From NCBI RefSeq assembly GCF_003626975.1, contig NZ_CP032616.1, positions 5,804,001 to 5,868,000 of the forward strand: 64,000 bases of DNA. Direction: 5' to 3'. Below the pieces are notes generated by a model that made no database searches, was not told where the DNA came from, and was given only the letters and a program-made list of their open reading frames with translations. Position 1 is the first letter of the stretch. The number at the start of each line of letters is the position of its first letter. Both the position numbers and the translations under genes were made by a program. The DNA is from Pseudomonas sp. DY-1 (GTDB taxonomy: Bacteria; Pseudomonadota; Gammaproteobacteria; Pseudomonadales; Pseudomonadaceae). Below, one piece after another: positions 1-7,654 of this stretch.

Positions 1-77
1 GCGACCTTGCGCTCGGCCTTGTTGAGTTCGTCGAGGCGGTTCTGGATCTGCTCCAGCAGGTTGTGCACGCGGTCCAT
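1..77 (-). CDS. hexR: HexR, RpiR-family transcriptional regulator (N-terminal fragment)
   Basis: Only the first 25 codons are in the window, read leftward from an ATG at 77-75. They begin MDRVHNLLEQIQNRLDELNK, which matches the N-terminus I know for Pseudomonas HexR. HexR represses zwf/pgl/eda and other glucose genes and is released by 2-keto-3-deoxy-6-phosphogluconate. It is divergent from zwf, the standard Pseudomonas arrangement, with a HexR-like operator in the gap. The sugar-binding SIS domain lies outside the window. Confidence 0.85.
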   Translation of the reverse strand, partial: MDRVHNLLEQIQNRLDELNKAERKV

Positions 78-165
78 TGGGATTCCTGGGAAGGGGCCTG
101 CAATCGGTGGCCTATCGTACTGAGCGCATCCAGGCTGAGCCACCGCAATCTCGCATGTTGAGAAA

Positions 166-180
166 TGTAGTTTTATTACA
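166..180. promoter_or_regulatory. Candidate HexR operator
   Basis: The 15 bases TGTAGTTTTATTACA match the published HexR consensus TGTAATWWWATTACA at all but one position. The site lies in the hexR-zwf intergenic region, 70 bp upstream of the zwf ATG and 88 bp upstream of the hexR ATG, so it could control both genes. The operator role is inferred from the consensus and position. Confidence 0.7.
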
Positions 181-250
181 ACATTTTGTCTTGCTGTAAC
201 GCTTAACTGGGTGTATTCATAAGCTTATGTTTGATAGAAGAACAAATATT

Positions 251-1720
251 ATGACCTCGCAACCTGTCGAACCCTGCACCCTGGCCCTCTTCGGCGGCCT
301 GGGTGATCTGGCACTGCGCAAACTGTTTCCTGCGCTCTATCAACTGGACCGCGCCGGCCTGCTGCCGGCCGATACGCGCATCCTCGCCCTGGGGCGCGAG
401 AACGGCGAACCCGCCTCGCATATCGCCGCCATTGGCGATCACCTGCGCCGCTACGTGCCGGCTATCGAAGTGGAGGAGGGCGCGGTACAGCGCTTCCTGG
501 CGCGACTCGATTACCTGACCATGGACTTCCTCGACGCCAGCGCCTATCCGGCCCTGGCCGACAAGCTGGGGCCGGTTGCCCGGCTGATCGCCTACTTCGC
601 CACGCCGGCCGCCGTGTACGGCGCCATCTGCGCGGGCCTTGCCGTCACGGGACTGGCCGAGCGCACCCGCGTCGTGCTGGAGAAGCCCATCGGCCACGAC
701 CTGGAATCCTCCCGTGCGGTGAATGACGCCGTGGCGGCGCACTTCCCGGAGAACCGCACCTACCGGATCGACCATTACCTGGGCAAGGAGACGGTGCAGA
801 ACCTGATTGCCCTGCGTTTTGCCAATAGCCTGTTCGAGACCCAGTGGAACCAGCACCACATCTCCCACGTGGAAATCACCGTGGCCGAGCAAGTGGGCAT
901 CGAAGGTCGCTGGGGCTACTTCGACCAGGCCGGCCAACTGCGCGACATGATCCAGAACCACCTGCTGCAACTGCTCTGCCTGATCGCCATGGACCCGCCC
1001 AGCGACCTCTCCGCAGACAGCATCCGCGACGAGAAGGTGAAGGTGCTGAAAGCCCTGGCGCCCATCGCCCAGCAGCAGCTTGGCCAGCAAGTGGTACGCG
1101 GCCAGTACGTGACCGGCAACATCCTCGGCAAGACGGTGCCCGGCTACCTCGAAGAGGAGAACGCCAACACCCACAGCGACACCGAGACCTTCGTTGCCCT
1201 GCGTGCCGAAATCCGCAACTGGCGCTGGTCCGGCGTGCCCTTCTACCTGCGTACCGGCAAGCGCATGCCGCAGAAGCTTTCGCAGATCGTCATACACTTC
1301 AAGGAACCGCCGCACTACATCTTCGCCCCCGAGCAGCGGCCGCTGATCAGCAACCGTCTGATCATCCGCCTGCAGCCGGACGAAGGCATTTCCCTGCAGG
1401 TGATGACCAAGGACCAGGGCCTGGACAAGGGCATGCAGCTGCGCAGCGACCCGTTGCAGCTGAGTTTCTCCAACACCTACCGCAGCGCGCGGATTCCAGA
1501 TGCCTACGAGCGGTTGCTGCTGGAAGTGATGAAGGGCAACCAGAACCTCTTCGTGCGCAAGGATGAAATCGAGTACGCCTGGAAGTGGTGCGACCAGCTG
1601 ATCGCCGGATGGCGCCAGCAGGGCGACGCACCCAAGCCCTACGCGGCGGGAACCTGGGGGCCGGTGGCCTCCATCGCATTGATCACCCGTGATGGCAGGA
1701 GCTGGTATGGCGATCTGTAA
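251..1720 (+). CDS. zwf: Glucose-6-phosphate 1-dehydrogenase
   Basis: Oxidises glucose 6-phosphate to 6-phosphogluconolactone with NAD(P)+, the cytoplasmic entry to the Entner-Doudoroff route. The 489-residue product has the N-terminal nucleotide-binding stretch [15 protein letters not shown] and the family active-site signature RIDHYLGKE near residues 172-180. The ATG at 251 is preferred over an in-frame ATG at 227 because Pseudomonas Zwf proteins begin just before the [10 protein letters not shown] segment. The gene overlaps pgl by 14 bp and sits in a zwf-pgl-eda operon probably controlled by HexR. Confidence 0.95.
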   Translation: MTSQPVEPCTLALFGGLGDLALRKLFPALYQLDRAGLLPADTRILALGRENGEPASHIAAIGDHLRRYVPAIEVEEGAVQRFLARLDYLTMDFLDASAYPALADKLGPVARLIAYFATPAAVYGAICAGLAVTGLAERTRVVLEKPIGHDLESSRAVNDAVAAHFPENRTYRIDHYLGKETVQNLIALRFANSLFETQWNQHHISHVEITVAEQVGIEGRWGYFDQAGQLRDMIQNHLLQLLCLIAMDPPSDLSADSIRDEKVKVLKALAPIAQQQLGQQVVRGQYVTGNILGKTVPGYLEEENANTHSDTETFVALRAEIRNWRWSGVPFYLRTGKRMPQKLSQIVIHFKEPPHYIFAPEQRPLISNRLIIRLQPDEGISLQVMTKDQGLDKGMQLRSDPLQLSFSNTYRSARIPDAYERLLLEVMKGNQNLFVRKDEIEYAWKWCDQLIAGWRQQGDAPKPYAAGTWGPVASIALITRDGRSWYGDL

Positions 1721-2420
1721 TCTCGACCTGCCGACGCAGGTCACCGGGCTCAGCCTCGGCAGCCCTGAACAACTGGCCGGTGAACTGGCCATCACCGTGG
1801 CCAATGCCCTGCGCGTGGCCATCGAATCCCGCAATGCGGCCGTGCTGGTGGTATCCGGTGGACGCAGCCCGGTGGCCTTCTTCGAGCGGCTCTGCGCGCA
1901 GACGCTGGACTGGTCGAAGGTGACCGTCAGCCTGGCCGACGAGCGTTTCGTGCCAGTCAGCCACCCCGACAGCAACGAAGGCTTGGTGCGCCGCCATTTG
2001 CTGCAGGGCGCGGCCTCCAACGCACGCTTCGTCGGTCTCTACCACAGTTCGCAGAGTCTGGAAGAGTCAGCCCGCCTGGCCGATGCGGCCTTGGCCCGGC
2101 TGGGCGCCATCGACGTGCTGGTGCTGGGCATGGGCGAGGACGGCCACACCGCGTCGCTGTTCCCGTCCAGCCCGAATCTGGAGCAGGCGCTGAATGCCGA
2201 CTGCGCGCAACGCTGCCTGCCGATGCAGGCGCCCAGCGTACCGCGCCAGCGCCTGACCCTGACGCTGCCGTTGCTGACCAGCGCGCACCTGACCCTCCTG
2301 GCCGTACAAGGCCAGGCCAAGCTGGCCACCCTGGCCGACGCGCTGGCGGGTGATGACGTGGCGGCCATGCCGATCCGCGCTTTCCTCCGCCGTCCCCTGG
2401 AAATCCACTGGTGCCCCTGA
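1707..2420 (+). CDS. pgl: 6-phosphogluconolactonase
   Basis: Hydrolyses 6-phosphogluconolactone to 6-phosphogluconate. The 237-residue product shows the family features [13 protein letters not shown] near the N-terminus, [10 protein letters not shown], and the [13 protein letters not shown] motif with the catalytic histidine. The ATG at 1707 follows a gcaggag Shine-Dalgarno sequence; an in-frame ATG at 1689 has no better site and would lengthen the overlap with zwf. It lies between zwf and eda in one operon. Confidence 0.93.
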   Translation: MAICNLDLPTQVTGLSLGSPEQLAGELAITVANALRVAIESRNAAVLVVSGGRSPVAFFERLCAQTLDWSKVTVSLADERFVPVSHPDSNEGLVRRHLLQGAASNARFVGLYHSSQSLEESARLADAALARLGAIDVLVLGMGEDGHTASLFPSSPNLEQALNADCAQRCLPMQAPSVPRQRLTLTLPLLTSAHLTLLAVQGQAKLATLADALAGDDVAAMPIRAFLRRPLEIHWCP

Positions 2421-2436
2421 GCCCGAAGGACCGCAA

Positions 2437-3126
2437 ATGACCAGTCTCCCTACCAACCGGGCCGCCAGTCGCGAAGCTGTGCCGAGCATGGCCGACAAGG
2501 CGGCCCTGATCGATATTCTCTGCGGTGCGGCGCGCATCCTCCCGGTGATCACCATCGAACGCGAGCAGGATGTCCTGCCCCTGGCCGATGCCCTGGCCGC
2601 CGGCGGCCTGCGCACCCTGGAAATCACCCTGCGCTCCGAACACGGTCTGTCTGCGATTCGTACCCTGCGCGAACAGCGTCCGGAACTCTGCGTGGGTGCC
2701 GGCACTGTGCTGGATGAATGGATGCTGGCCGAAGCCGAGGCCGCCGGCTCGCAGTTCATCGTCACCCCCGGCTGCACCGCCGAGCTACTGCGTGCGGGCG
2801 TCTACAGCCCGTTGCCGCTGCTGCCCGGTATCAGCAGTGCGTCGGAAATCATGCTCGGCTACGCCTTGGGTTATCGCCGCTTCAAGCTGTTCCCGGCGGA
2901 GATCTGCGGCGGTGTGAAAGCCCTGAAAGCCTTTGGTGGCCCCTTCCCCGGCATCCGCTTCTGCCCCACTGGCGGGGTCAACCCCGACAACCTGCACGAC
3001 TACATGGCCCTGCCCAATGTGATGTGCGTGGGTGGCACCTGGATGATGGACAAGGACTGGATACGCAACGGCGACTGGCGACGCATCCAGGAAGCCACCG
3101 CCCAGGCGCTGGAACTGCTGGGCTGA
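2437..3126 (+). CDS. eda: 2-keto-3-deoxy-6-phosphogluconate aldolase
   Basis: Class I aldolase that cleaves KDPG to pyruvate and glyceraldehyde 3-phosphate, completing the Entner-Doudoroff pathway. The 229-residue product contains LEITLRSEHGL with the conserved Glu near residue 61, FIVTPGCT, and YRRFKLFPAE with the Schiff-base Lys near residue 148. The chosen ATG lies 16 bp after pgl, preceded by gaagga. Upstream in-frame codons lie inside pgl and are not needed. The gene closes the operon before a REP pair. Confidence 0.94.
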   Translation: MTSLPTNRAASREAVPSMADKAALIDILCGAARILPVITIEREQDVLPLADALAAGGLRTLEITLRSEHGLSAIRTLREQRPELCVGAGTVLDEWMLAEAEAAGSQFIVTPGCTAELLRAGVYSPLPLLPGISSASEIMLGYALGYRRFKLFPAEICGGVKALKAFGGPFPGIRFCPTGGVNPDNLHDYMALPNVMCVGGTWMMDKDWIRNGDWRRIQEATAQALELLG

Positions 3127-3156
3127 AACCCACCCAGTCAGCGTTCCTGCTTCACC

Positions 3157-3254
3157 TGTAGGAGCGAATTCATTCGCGAAAGGGCACCCAGTGCCCTCGG
3201 GTAGCCGCTCAGGACAGGCCAGCGGCCTGCTTCGCGAATGAATTCGCTCCTACA
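3157..3254. repeat. Paired REP element
   Basis: The outer arms tgtaggagcgaattcattcg and cgaatgaattcgctcctaca are inverted copies about 60 bp apart, the usual Pseudomonas REP pair. It follows eda and may stabilise or end the operon mRNA. The inner bases form a secondary hairpin (gccagcggc). Confidence 0.85.
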
Positions 3255-3314
3255 CGTTTCCACCCCGACACCGTAGTTCCCGGACTTCAATCTCCTGCGA
3301 GAACGGATTCCGCC

Positions 3315-3336
3315 AAACGGTTTGCTGAAACGATTT
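3315..3336. promoter_or_regulatory. Tandem AAACGNTTT motifs, possible LacI/Cra-type operator
   Basis: AAACGGTTT (3315-3323) and AAACGATTT (3328-3336) sit 13 bp apart, 62-83 bp upstream of the GapN-like gene. The second lies in GCTGAAACGATTTA, which resembles Cra/FruR sites of the LacI family. No LacI-family gene is visible nearby, so the regulator is unknown. Confidence 0.35.
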
Positions 3337-3397
3337 ACCAAATCAAGAAACCGCGTTAAAACCGACTTCCAGTGGTTCCGATCCAGAGGAAAGTGCA

Positions 3398-5023
3398 ATG
3401 ACCCACAACAACAAGCTCGAAGCCCTGTTCCCCACTGCCGACCAGATTCCCGAGCGCTACCGCCCCGGTGCGCCGATCGAACAGCGCGAGTACCTCGTCA
3501 ACGGCGAGCTGATCCGTTGGGATGGCCCATTGGCTGCCGTGCGCAGCCCGATCTTCCTGGCCACCGACAAGGGTGATGAGCAGGTGGTGCTGGGCAGCAC
3601 GCCGCTGCTGGACGCCGACGCCGCGCTGGCAGCCCTGGAGGCCGCCGTGAACGCCTATGACCATGGTCAGGGGCTGTGGCCGACGATGCGCGTGGCCGAG
3701 CGAATCCAGCACGTGGAGAAGTTCCTCGCCCGCATGCGTGAGCAGCGCGACGCGGTGGTCAAGTTGCTGATGTGGGAGATCGGCAAGAACCTCAAGGATT
3801 CCGAGAAGGAGTTCGATCGCACCTGCGACTACATCGTCGACACCATCGAAGCGCTCAAGGAGCTGGACCGCCGCTCCAGCCGCTTCGAGCTGGAGCAGGG
3901 CACCCTCGGCCAGATACGCCGCGTACCGTTGGGCGTGGCCCTGTGCATGGGCCCCTACAACTACCCGCTGAACGAGACCTTCACCACGCTGATCCCGGCA
4001 CTGATCATGGGCAACACCGTGGTGTTCAAGCCGGCCAAGTTCGGCGTGCTGCTGATCCGTCCGCTGCTGGAGGCCTTCCGCGACAGCTTCCCGGCCGGCG
4101 TCATCAACATCATCTACGGCCGTGGCCGGGAAACCGTCAGCGCCATCATGGCCAGTGGCAAGGTGGACGTGTTCGCCTTCATCGGCACCCACTCCGGCGC
4201 CGCCGACCTGAAGAAGCTGCACCCGCGCCCGCACCGCCTGCGCGCGGCGCTGGGCCTGGACGCGAAGAATCCCGGCATCGTGTTACCCAAGGTGGACCTG
4301 GACAACGCCGTCAGCGAGGCCATCACCGGCGCGCTGTCCTTCAATGGCCAACGCTGCACGGCGCTGAAAATCCTCTTCGTCCACGAGGATGTGCTCGAAT
4401 CCTTCCTCGACAAGTTCTGCGCCAAGCTGGCCGCGCTCAAGCCGGGCATGCCCTGGGAAGACGGCGTTGCCCTGACCCCGTTGCCTGAACCGGGCAAGGT
4501 CGATTACCTCAACACTCTGCTGGCGGATGCCGTGACCAAGGGCGCCAAAGTGGTCAACCCGAGTGGCGGCAGCCACCGGCAGAGCTTTTTCTATCCCGCC
4601 GTGCTGAGCCCGGTGAGCCCAGAGATGCGCCTCTACAACGAAGAACAGTTCGGCCCGCTGATCCCGGTGGTGCCGTATCGGGAAGTGGAGGAAGTGATCG
4701 ACTACGTGCTGCATTCGGACTACGGCCAGCAGCTAAGTCTGTTTGGCAACGACCCCGCCCAGGTTGGCCGGCTGGTGGATGCCTTCGCCAACCAGGTGGG
4801 CCGCATCAACATCAACGCCCAGTGCCAGCGGGGCCCGGACACCTTCCCCTTCAACGGGCGGAAGAACTCGGCCGAGGGCACGTTGTCGGTACATGACGCC
4901 CTGCGGGTGTTCTCCATCCGTACCCTGGTGGCAACCAAGTTCCAGGCGGACAACAAAGAATTGGTGAGCGAGATCATCCGCAACCGCGAATCGAACTTCC
5001 TGACCACGGATTACATTTTCTGA
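3398..5023 (+). CDS. GapN-like NADP-dependent glyceraldehyde-3-phosphate dehydrogenase (ALDH superfamily)
   Basis: A 541-residue aldehyde dehydrogenase-fold protein, probably oxidising glyceraldehyde 3-phosphate to 3-phosphoglycerate without phosphorylation. The ALDH pattern is clear: a cofactor-binding segment with GPYNYPLNE and NTVVFKPAK, FIGT, and the catalytic cysteine in GQRCTALK near residue 318. The usual ELGGK motif that supplies the general-base glutamate is replaced by LGLDAK around residues 286-291. I recall the same wording in Pseudomonas proteins annotated as this enzyme, so it is probably a subfamily trait. Closeness to the Entner-Doudoroff genes fits a role in triose-phosphate oxidation. 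The physiological substrate is inferred. The ATG follows gaggaaa. Confidence 0.75.
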   Translation: MTHNNKLEALFPTADQIPERYRPGAPIEQREYLVNGELIRWDGPLAAVRSPIFLATDKGDEQVVLGSTPLLDADAALAALEAAVNAYDHGQGLWPTMRVAERIQHVEKFLARMREQRDAVVKLLMWEIGKNLKDSEKEFDRTCDYIVDTIEALKELDRRSSRFELEQGTLGQIRRVPLGVALCMGPYNYPLNETFTTLIPALIMGNTVVFKPAKFGVLLIRPLLEAFRDSFPAGVINIIYGRGRETVSAIMASGKVDVFAFIGTHSGAADLKKLHPRPHRLRAALGLDAKNPGIVLPKVDLDNAVSEAITGALSFNGQRCTALKILFVHEDVLESFLDKFCAKLAALKPGMPWEDGVALTPLPEPGKVDYLNTLLADAVTKGAKVVNPSGGSHRQSFFYPAVLSPVSPEMRLYNEEQFGPLIPVVPYREVEEVIDYVLHSDYGQQLSLFGNDPAQVGRLVDAFANQVGRININAQCQRGPDTFPFNGRKNSAEGTLSVHDALRVFSIRTLVATKFQADNKELVSEIIRNRESNFLTTDYIF

Positions 5024-5047
5024 GGCGGATGTGATTGCTGCTTTTTT

Positions 5048-5126
5048 GTGGGAGCGAATTCATTCGCGACAGGGTGGTTCCCGGTCAGGCCTTCGGCCTG
5101 ATTCGCGAATGAATTCGCGACTACAA
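5048..5126. repeat. Paired REP element
   Basis: Inverted arms gtgggagcgaattcattcgcg and cgcgaatgaattcgcgactac flank an inner aggccttcggcct hairpin. It sits between the GapN-like and AroE-like genes and is close kin to the REP pair after eda. Confidence 0.8.
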
Positions 5127-5160
5127 GGTTTGATTCCCCGCCGCAAAAACGGAGACTCCA

Positions 5161-5979
5161 ATGCCCCGCACCATCAGCCGCGACACCCGGCTCTGCATGT
5201 CGCTGTCCGGCCGGCCCGGCAACTTCGGCACGCGTTTTCACAACTATCTGTACGAGGCCCTGGATCTGGACTTCGTCTACAAGGCCTTCACCACCACCGA
5301 CCTGCCGGCGGCCATTGGTGGCATCCGCGCCCTGGGTATTCGTGGTTGCGCCGTTTCCATGCCGTTCAAGGAAGCCTGCATCCCATTGCTGGATGAACTG
5401 GACCCTTCTGCCTTGGCCATCGATTCGGTCAACACCATCGTCGCCGACAACGGCTGGCTGAAGGGCTACAACACCGACTACAGCGCCGTGGCCAGCCTGC
5501 TGGCGAGCCACGCGGTGCCGAGCGACATTCGCTTCGCCGTGCGTGGCAGCGGTGGCATGGCCAAGGCGGTGGCCAGCGCCTTGCGCGACAGTGGTTTCCG
5601 ACACGGCACGATAGTCGCCCGCAACCCGGAGGCCGGCCCGGCGCTGTCTGAGGGCTGTGGATATGCATGGCTGGCCGAGCTGGGTGACGAGCATCCGCAG
5701 ATGCTGGTCAATGTCACTCCCATCGGCATGCAGGGCGGCCCGGAAGCGGACTCCCTGGCCTTCACCCGTGAGCAGGTGGAAGCGGCCGAGTGGGTCTTCG
5801 ATGTGGTGGCCCTGCCGGTGGAAACTCCGCTGATCCGCCTCGCCCGCGAGCTGGGCAAGCCGGTGATCACCGGTGCGGAAGTCATCGTGCTGCAGGCGGT
5901 GGAGCAGTTCGTGCTCTACACCGGCGTACGGCCGGAGGCAGGGTTGATCGAGAAGGCTGCGGAGTTTGCGCGAGGGTGA
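5161..5979 (+). CDS. Shikimate 5-dehydrogenase-like oxidoreductase (AroE-like)
   Basis: A 272-residue member of the AroE fold, predicted to reduce a dehydroshikimate-type substrate with NAD(P)H. Visible features are the Lys in the VSMPFKE loop, SVNTIV, the GYNTDY motif with the conserved Asp, the glycine-rich GSGGMAKA cofactor loop and NVTPIGM. The N-terminal substrate loop reads SLSGRPGNFGTRFHN rather than the canonical HSxSPxxHN, so it is more likely an AroE paralogue with altered or broader substrate use than the biosynthetic enzyme. It stands alone between REP elements and has no aro neighbours. Confidence 0.7.
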   Translation: MPRTISRDTRLCMSLSGRPGNFGTRFHNYLYEALDLDFVYKAFTTTDLPAAIGGIRALGIRGCAVSMPFKEACIPLLDELDPSALAIDSVNTIVADNGWLKGYNTDYSAVASLLASHAVPSDIRFAVRGSGGMAKAVASALRDSGFRHGTIVARNPEAGPALSEGCGYAWLAELGDEHPQMLVNVTPIGMQGGPEADSLAFTREQVEAAEWVFDVVALPVETPLIRLARELGKPVITGAEVIVLQAVEQFVLYTGVRPEAGLIEKAAEFARG

Positions 5980-5988
5980 GGGAAACCT

Positions 5989-6086
5989 TGTAGGGGCGAT
6001 TTCAATCGCCAAGCAGGACGGAGGTCTGCCCTTCAAGGCCCCATGGGGACACTGCGTGTCCCTTGGCGAATGAATTCGCCCCTACA
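5989..6086. repeat. Paired REP element
   Basis: Arms tgtaggggcgatttcaatcgcc and ggcgaatgaattcgccccta are imperfect inverted copies, with two small hairpins between them. It lies between the convergent AroE-like and MarR-family genes and may also serve as a terminator region. Confidence 0.75.
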
Positions 6087-6107
6087 GGAACTGCACCACC
6101 GGAGGAA

Positions 6108-6584
6108 TCAATCCTCCGGCAGGTTCGCGTAGATCTTTTCCAGCGTGCCGTTGAGCTTGGCGATCTGGGCTTCGGTGAGGCCCTGGAAGCTGTTGGTGAA
6201 GATGTGCGCGGTATTGACCTGGATTTCTTCCACCATGTGCCGGCCCTTGTCGGTGATGGTCACCTGGGTGACGCGGCCGTCGTTGCTGCAGGGGGCGGTG
6301 TCTACCAGGCCGTCGTCCTTCATGCGGTAGACGATCTTGGTGACGGTGGAGAGTTTGGCGATGGCATGCTCGGACAGCTCCGAGATGCTCGACTGGCCGT
6401 TCTCCTTGAGGATGAAGAGGATGCGCCAGCGAGGGACGTCGAGGTCGATCTTCTTCAGGGTCTTCTCCATGGCCATGTTGTAGCGGCCATAGACTCTGGC
6501 GATCCAGTAGAAGGGAAACTCCTCCTTCTTGAAATCGTCGCTTGCGGGGTTGTAACGGTTGAGGCGCTTTTTCGGGGTGCTCAT
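6108..6584 (-). CDS. MarR-family transcriptional regulator, candidate IacR
   Basis: A 158-residue winged-helix protein of normal MarR length. The core includes VPRWRILFILKENGQSSISELSEHAIAKLSTVTKIV (first wing helix and recognition helix) followed by MKDDGLVDTAPCSNDGRVTQVTITDKGR (wing). MarR-type IacR proteins control indole-3-acetate (iac) operons in pseudomonads, and a complete iac operon begins 6 kb away, separated only by an ABC transporter. The IacR assignment rests on this context; the protein could instead regulate the transporter. Confidence 0.75.
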   Translation of the reverse strand: MSTPKKRLNRYNPASDDFKKEEFPFYWIARVYGRYNMAMEKTLKKIDLDVPRWRILFILKENGQSSISELSEHAIAKLSTVTKIVYRMKDDGLVDTAPCSNDGRVTQVTITDKGRHMVEEIQVNTAHIFTNSFQGLTEAQIAKLNGTLEKIYANLPED

Positions 6585-6715
6585 GCGAGGGGGGCAAGGT
6601 TCGAACTGACAGGGGGAGAGTTATAGGGGGTTGCGCGTGGGCTGTCGACAGCCATCTGCAGCGGGCTTGACCTCGGTCAGCAGGGCGGGCCGCTGCGGAG
6701 AGCGGCCAACCCCCG

Positions 6716-6824
6716 TCAGCCGTGCAGGAAACGGTGGGCCAGGTCGAGCTGGGAGTTGGCCAGCTGGTGCAGTTCCTGGCCGATCTGGGTGCTGCGCTGG
6801 GCCTGGCCGGCGCTCTGTCCGGCA
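6716..6824 (-). pseudogene. Possible C-terminal remnant of a coiled-coil (chemoreceptor-like) gene
   Basis: Read leftward, this segment gives an open tail rich in Gln, Ala and Leu, ending QELHQLANSQLDLAHRFLHG and then TGA. It resembles the last heptads and C-terminus of a methyl-accepting chemotaxis protein. No start codon or upstream domain is present; the frame meets the livF-side hairpin. It may be decayed coding sequence or chance composition. Confidence 0.25.
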
Positions 6825-6853
6825 AGCCCGGCCGGTCGACGATCGGCCGGGCT
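6825..6853 (-). terminator. Strong GC hairpin after the first Liv cassette
   Basis: AGCCCGGCCG (6825-6834) and CGGCCGGGCT (6844-6853) are perfect inverted arms separated by 9 bases, directly after the livF stop codon. There is no clear T run, so efficiency is uncertain, but the position fits the end of the ABC transporter operon. Confidence 0.5.
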
Positions 6854-6859
6854 GTTTAC

Positions 6860-7654
6860 CTAGCTGGCGAGCATCTCCTGGTGCTTGCTGGCCAGGCCCA
6901 GGTAGGCCTCGATCACACGCGGGTCATCGGCCAGTTGGGCGGCCGGGCCCTGCATGGCGATCTGGCCGGTTTCCAGCACATAGGCGTAGTCGGCCACACG
7001 CAGCGCGGCGCGGGCGTTCTGCTCCACCAGCAGGATGGAAACCCCCTGCTGACGCAGGGTGGTGATGATGCGGAAGATCTCGCGGGTGATCAGCGGTGCG
7101 AGGCCCAGACTGGGTTCGTCGAGCATCAGCAGCTTGGGCTTGGCCATCAGCGCACGACCTACGGCGAGCATCTGCCGCTCGCCGCCGGAGAGGGTGGCGG
7201 CCAGTTGGTCGCGGCGTTCCCACAGGCGCGGGAACAGGTCGTAGACCTCCTTCAGCGTGATCGCGTGGTCGCGCTTGCCGCTGCGGTGACGCTGGAAAGC
7301 GCCGAGCAGCAGGTTGTCGGCCACCGTCATGCTGCCGAACAGTTCGCGCTTCTCCGGTACCAGGCCGAGGCCGCGCGCGACCATCACTTCCACTTCCGGC
7401 ACCGCCTCCAGGCTGCCGTCGAAGGCGACCCGGCCGCGGGAGCCGAGCACGCCCATGATGGCGGACAGCAGGGTGGTCTTGCCGGCGCCGTTGGGGCCGA
7501 TCACGGTGACGATCTGCCCCTGGCCAACCCGCAGGCTGGCGTTGGACAGGGCTTCCACCTTGCCGTAGGCGACGCTCAGGTCGCTGACTTCCAGCACCGG
7601 ATTGGCGGCGAGGTTTTCCGGCTGCTTCAGGTCTTGAATCGGCATGTTCATCAC
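6860..7654 (-). CDS. Branched-chain/aromatic-acid-type ABC transporter ATPase, LivF-like
   Basis: Cytoplasmic ATPase subunit of a high-affinity uptake system. The 264-residue product has Walker [10 protein letters not shown], the LivF-type signature LSGGERQML, Walker [12 protein letters not shown] and the switch His in the [10 protein letters not shown] segment. The start overlaps the stop of the fused permease-ATPase gene by 4 bp (ATGA). An in-frame ATG three codons inward is also possible. It forms an operon with the fused gene, a LivH-type permease and a LivK-type binding protein. Placement between a MarR gene and iac suggests uptake of indole-3-acetate or a related aromatic acid; this is inference. 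Confidence 0.9.
   Translation of the reverse strand: MMNMPIQDLKQPENLAANPVLEVSDLSVAYGKVEALSNASLRVGQGQIVTVIGPNGAGKTTLLSAIMGVLGSRGRVAFDGSLEAVPEVEVMVARGLGLVPEKRELFGSMTVADNLLLGAFQRHRSGKRDHAITLKEVYDLFPRLWERRDQLAATLSGGERQMLAVGRALMAKPKLLMLDEPSLGLAPLITREIFRIITTLRQQGVSILLVEQNARAALRVADYAYVLETGQIAMQGPAAQLADDPRVIEAYLGLASKHQEMLAS

Noticed and set aside
203..2020. Long open frame on the minus strand opposite zwf and pgl.
   Set aside because: It mirrors the real genes in a GC-rich genome, has no family motifs, and is rich in low-complexity Ala/Gly/Val/His.
3157..3254. Repeated palindromes considered as a CRISPR array.
   Set aside because: The units are paired inverted REP arms scattered singly between genes, without regular direct repeats, unique spacers or cas genes.
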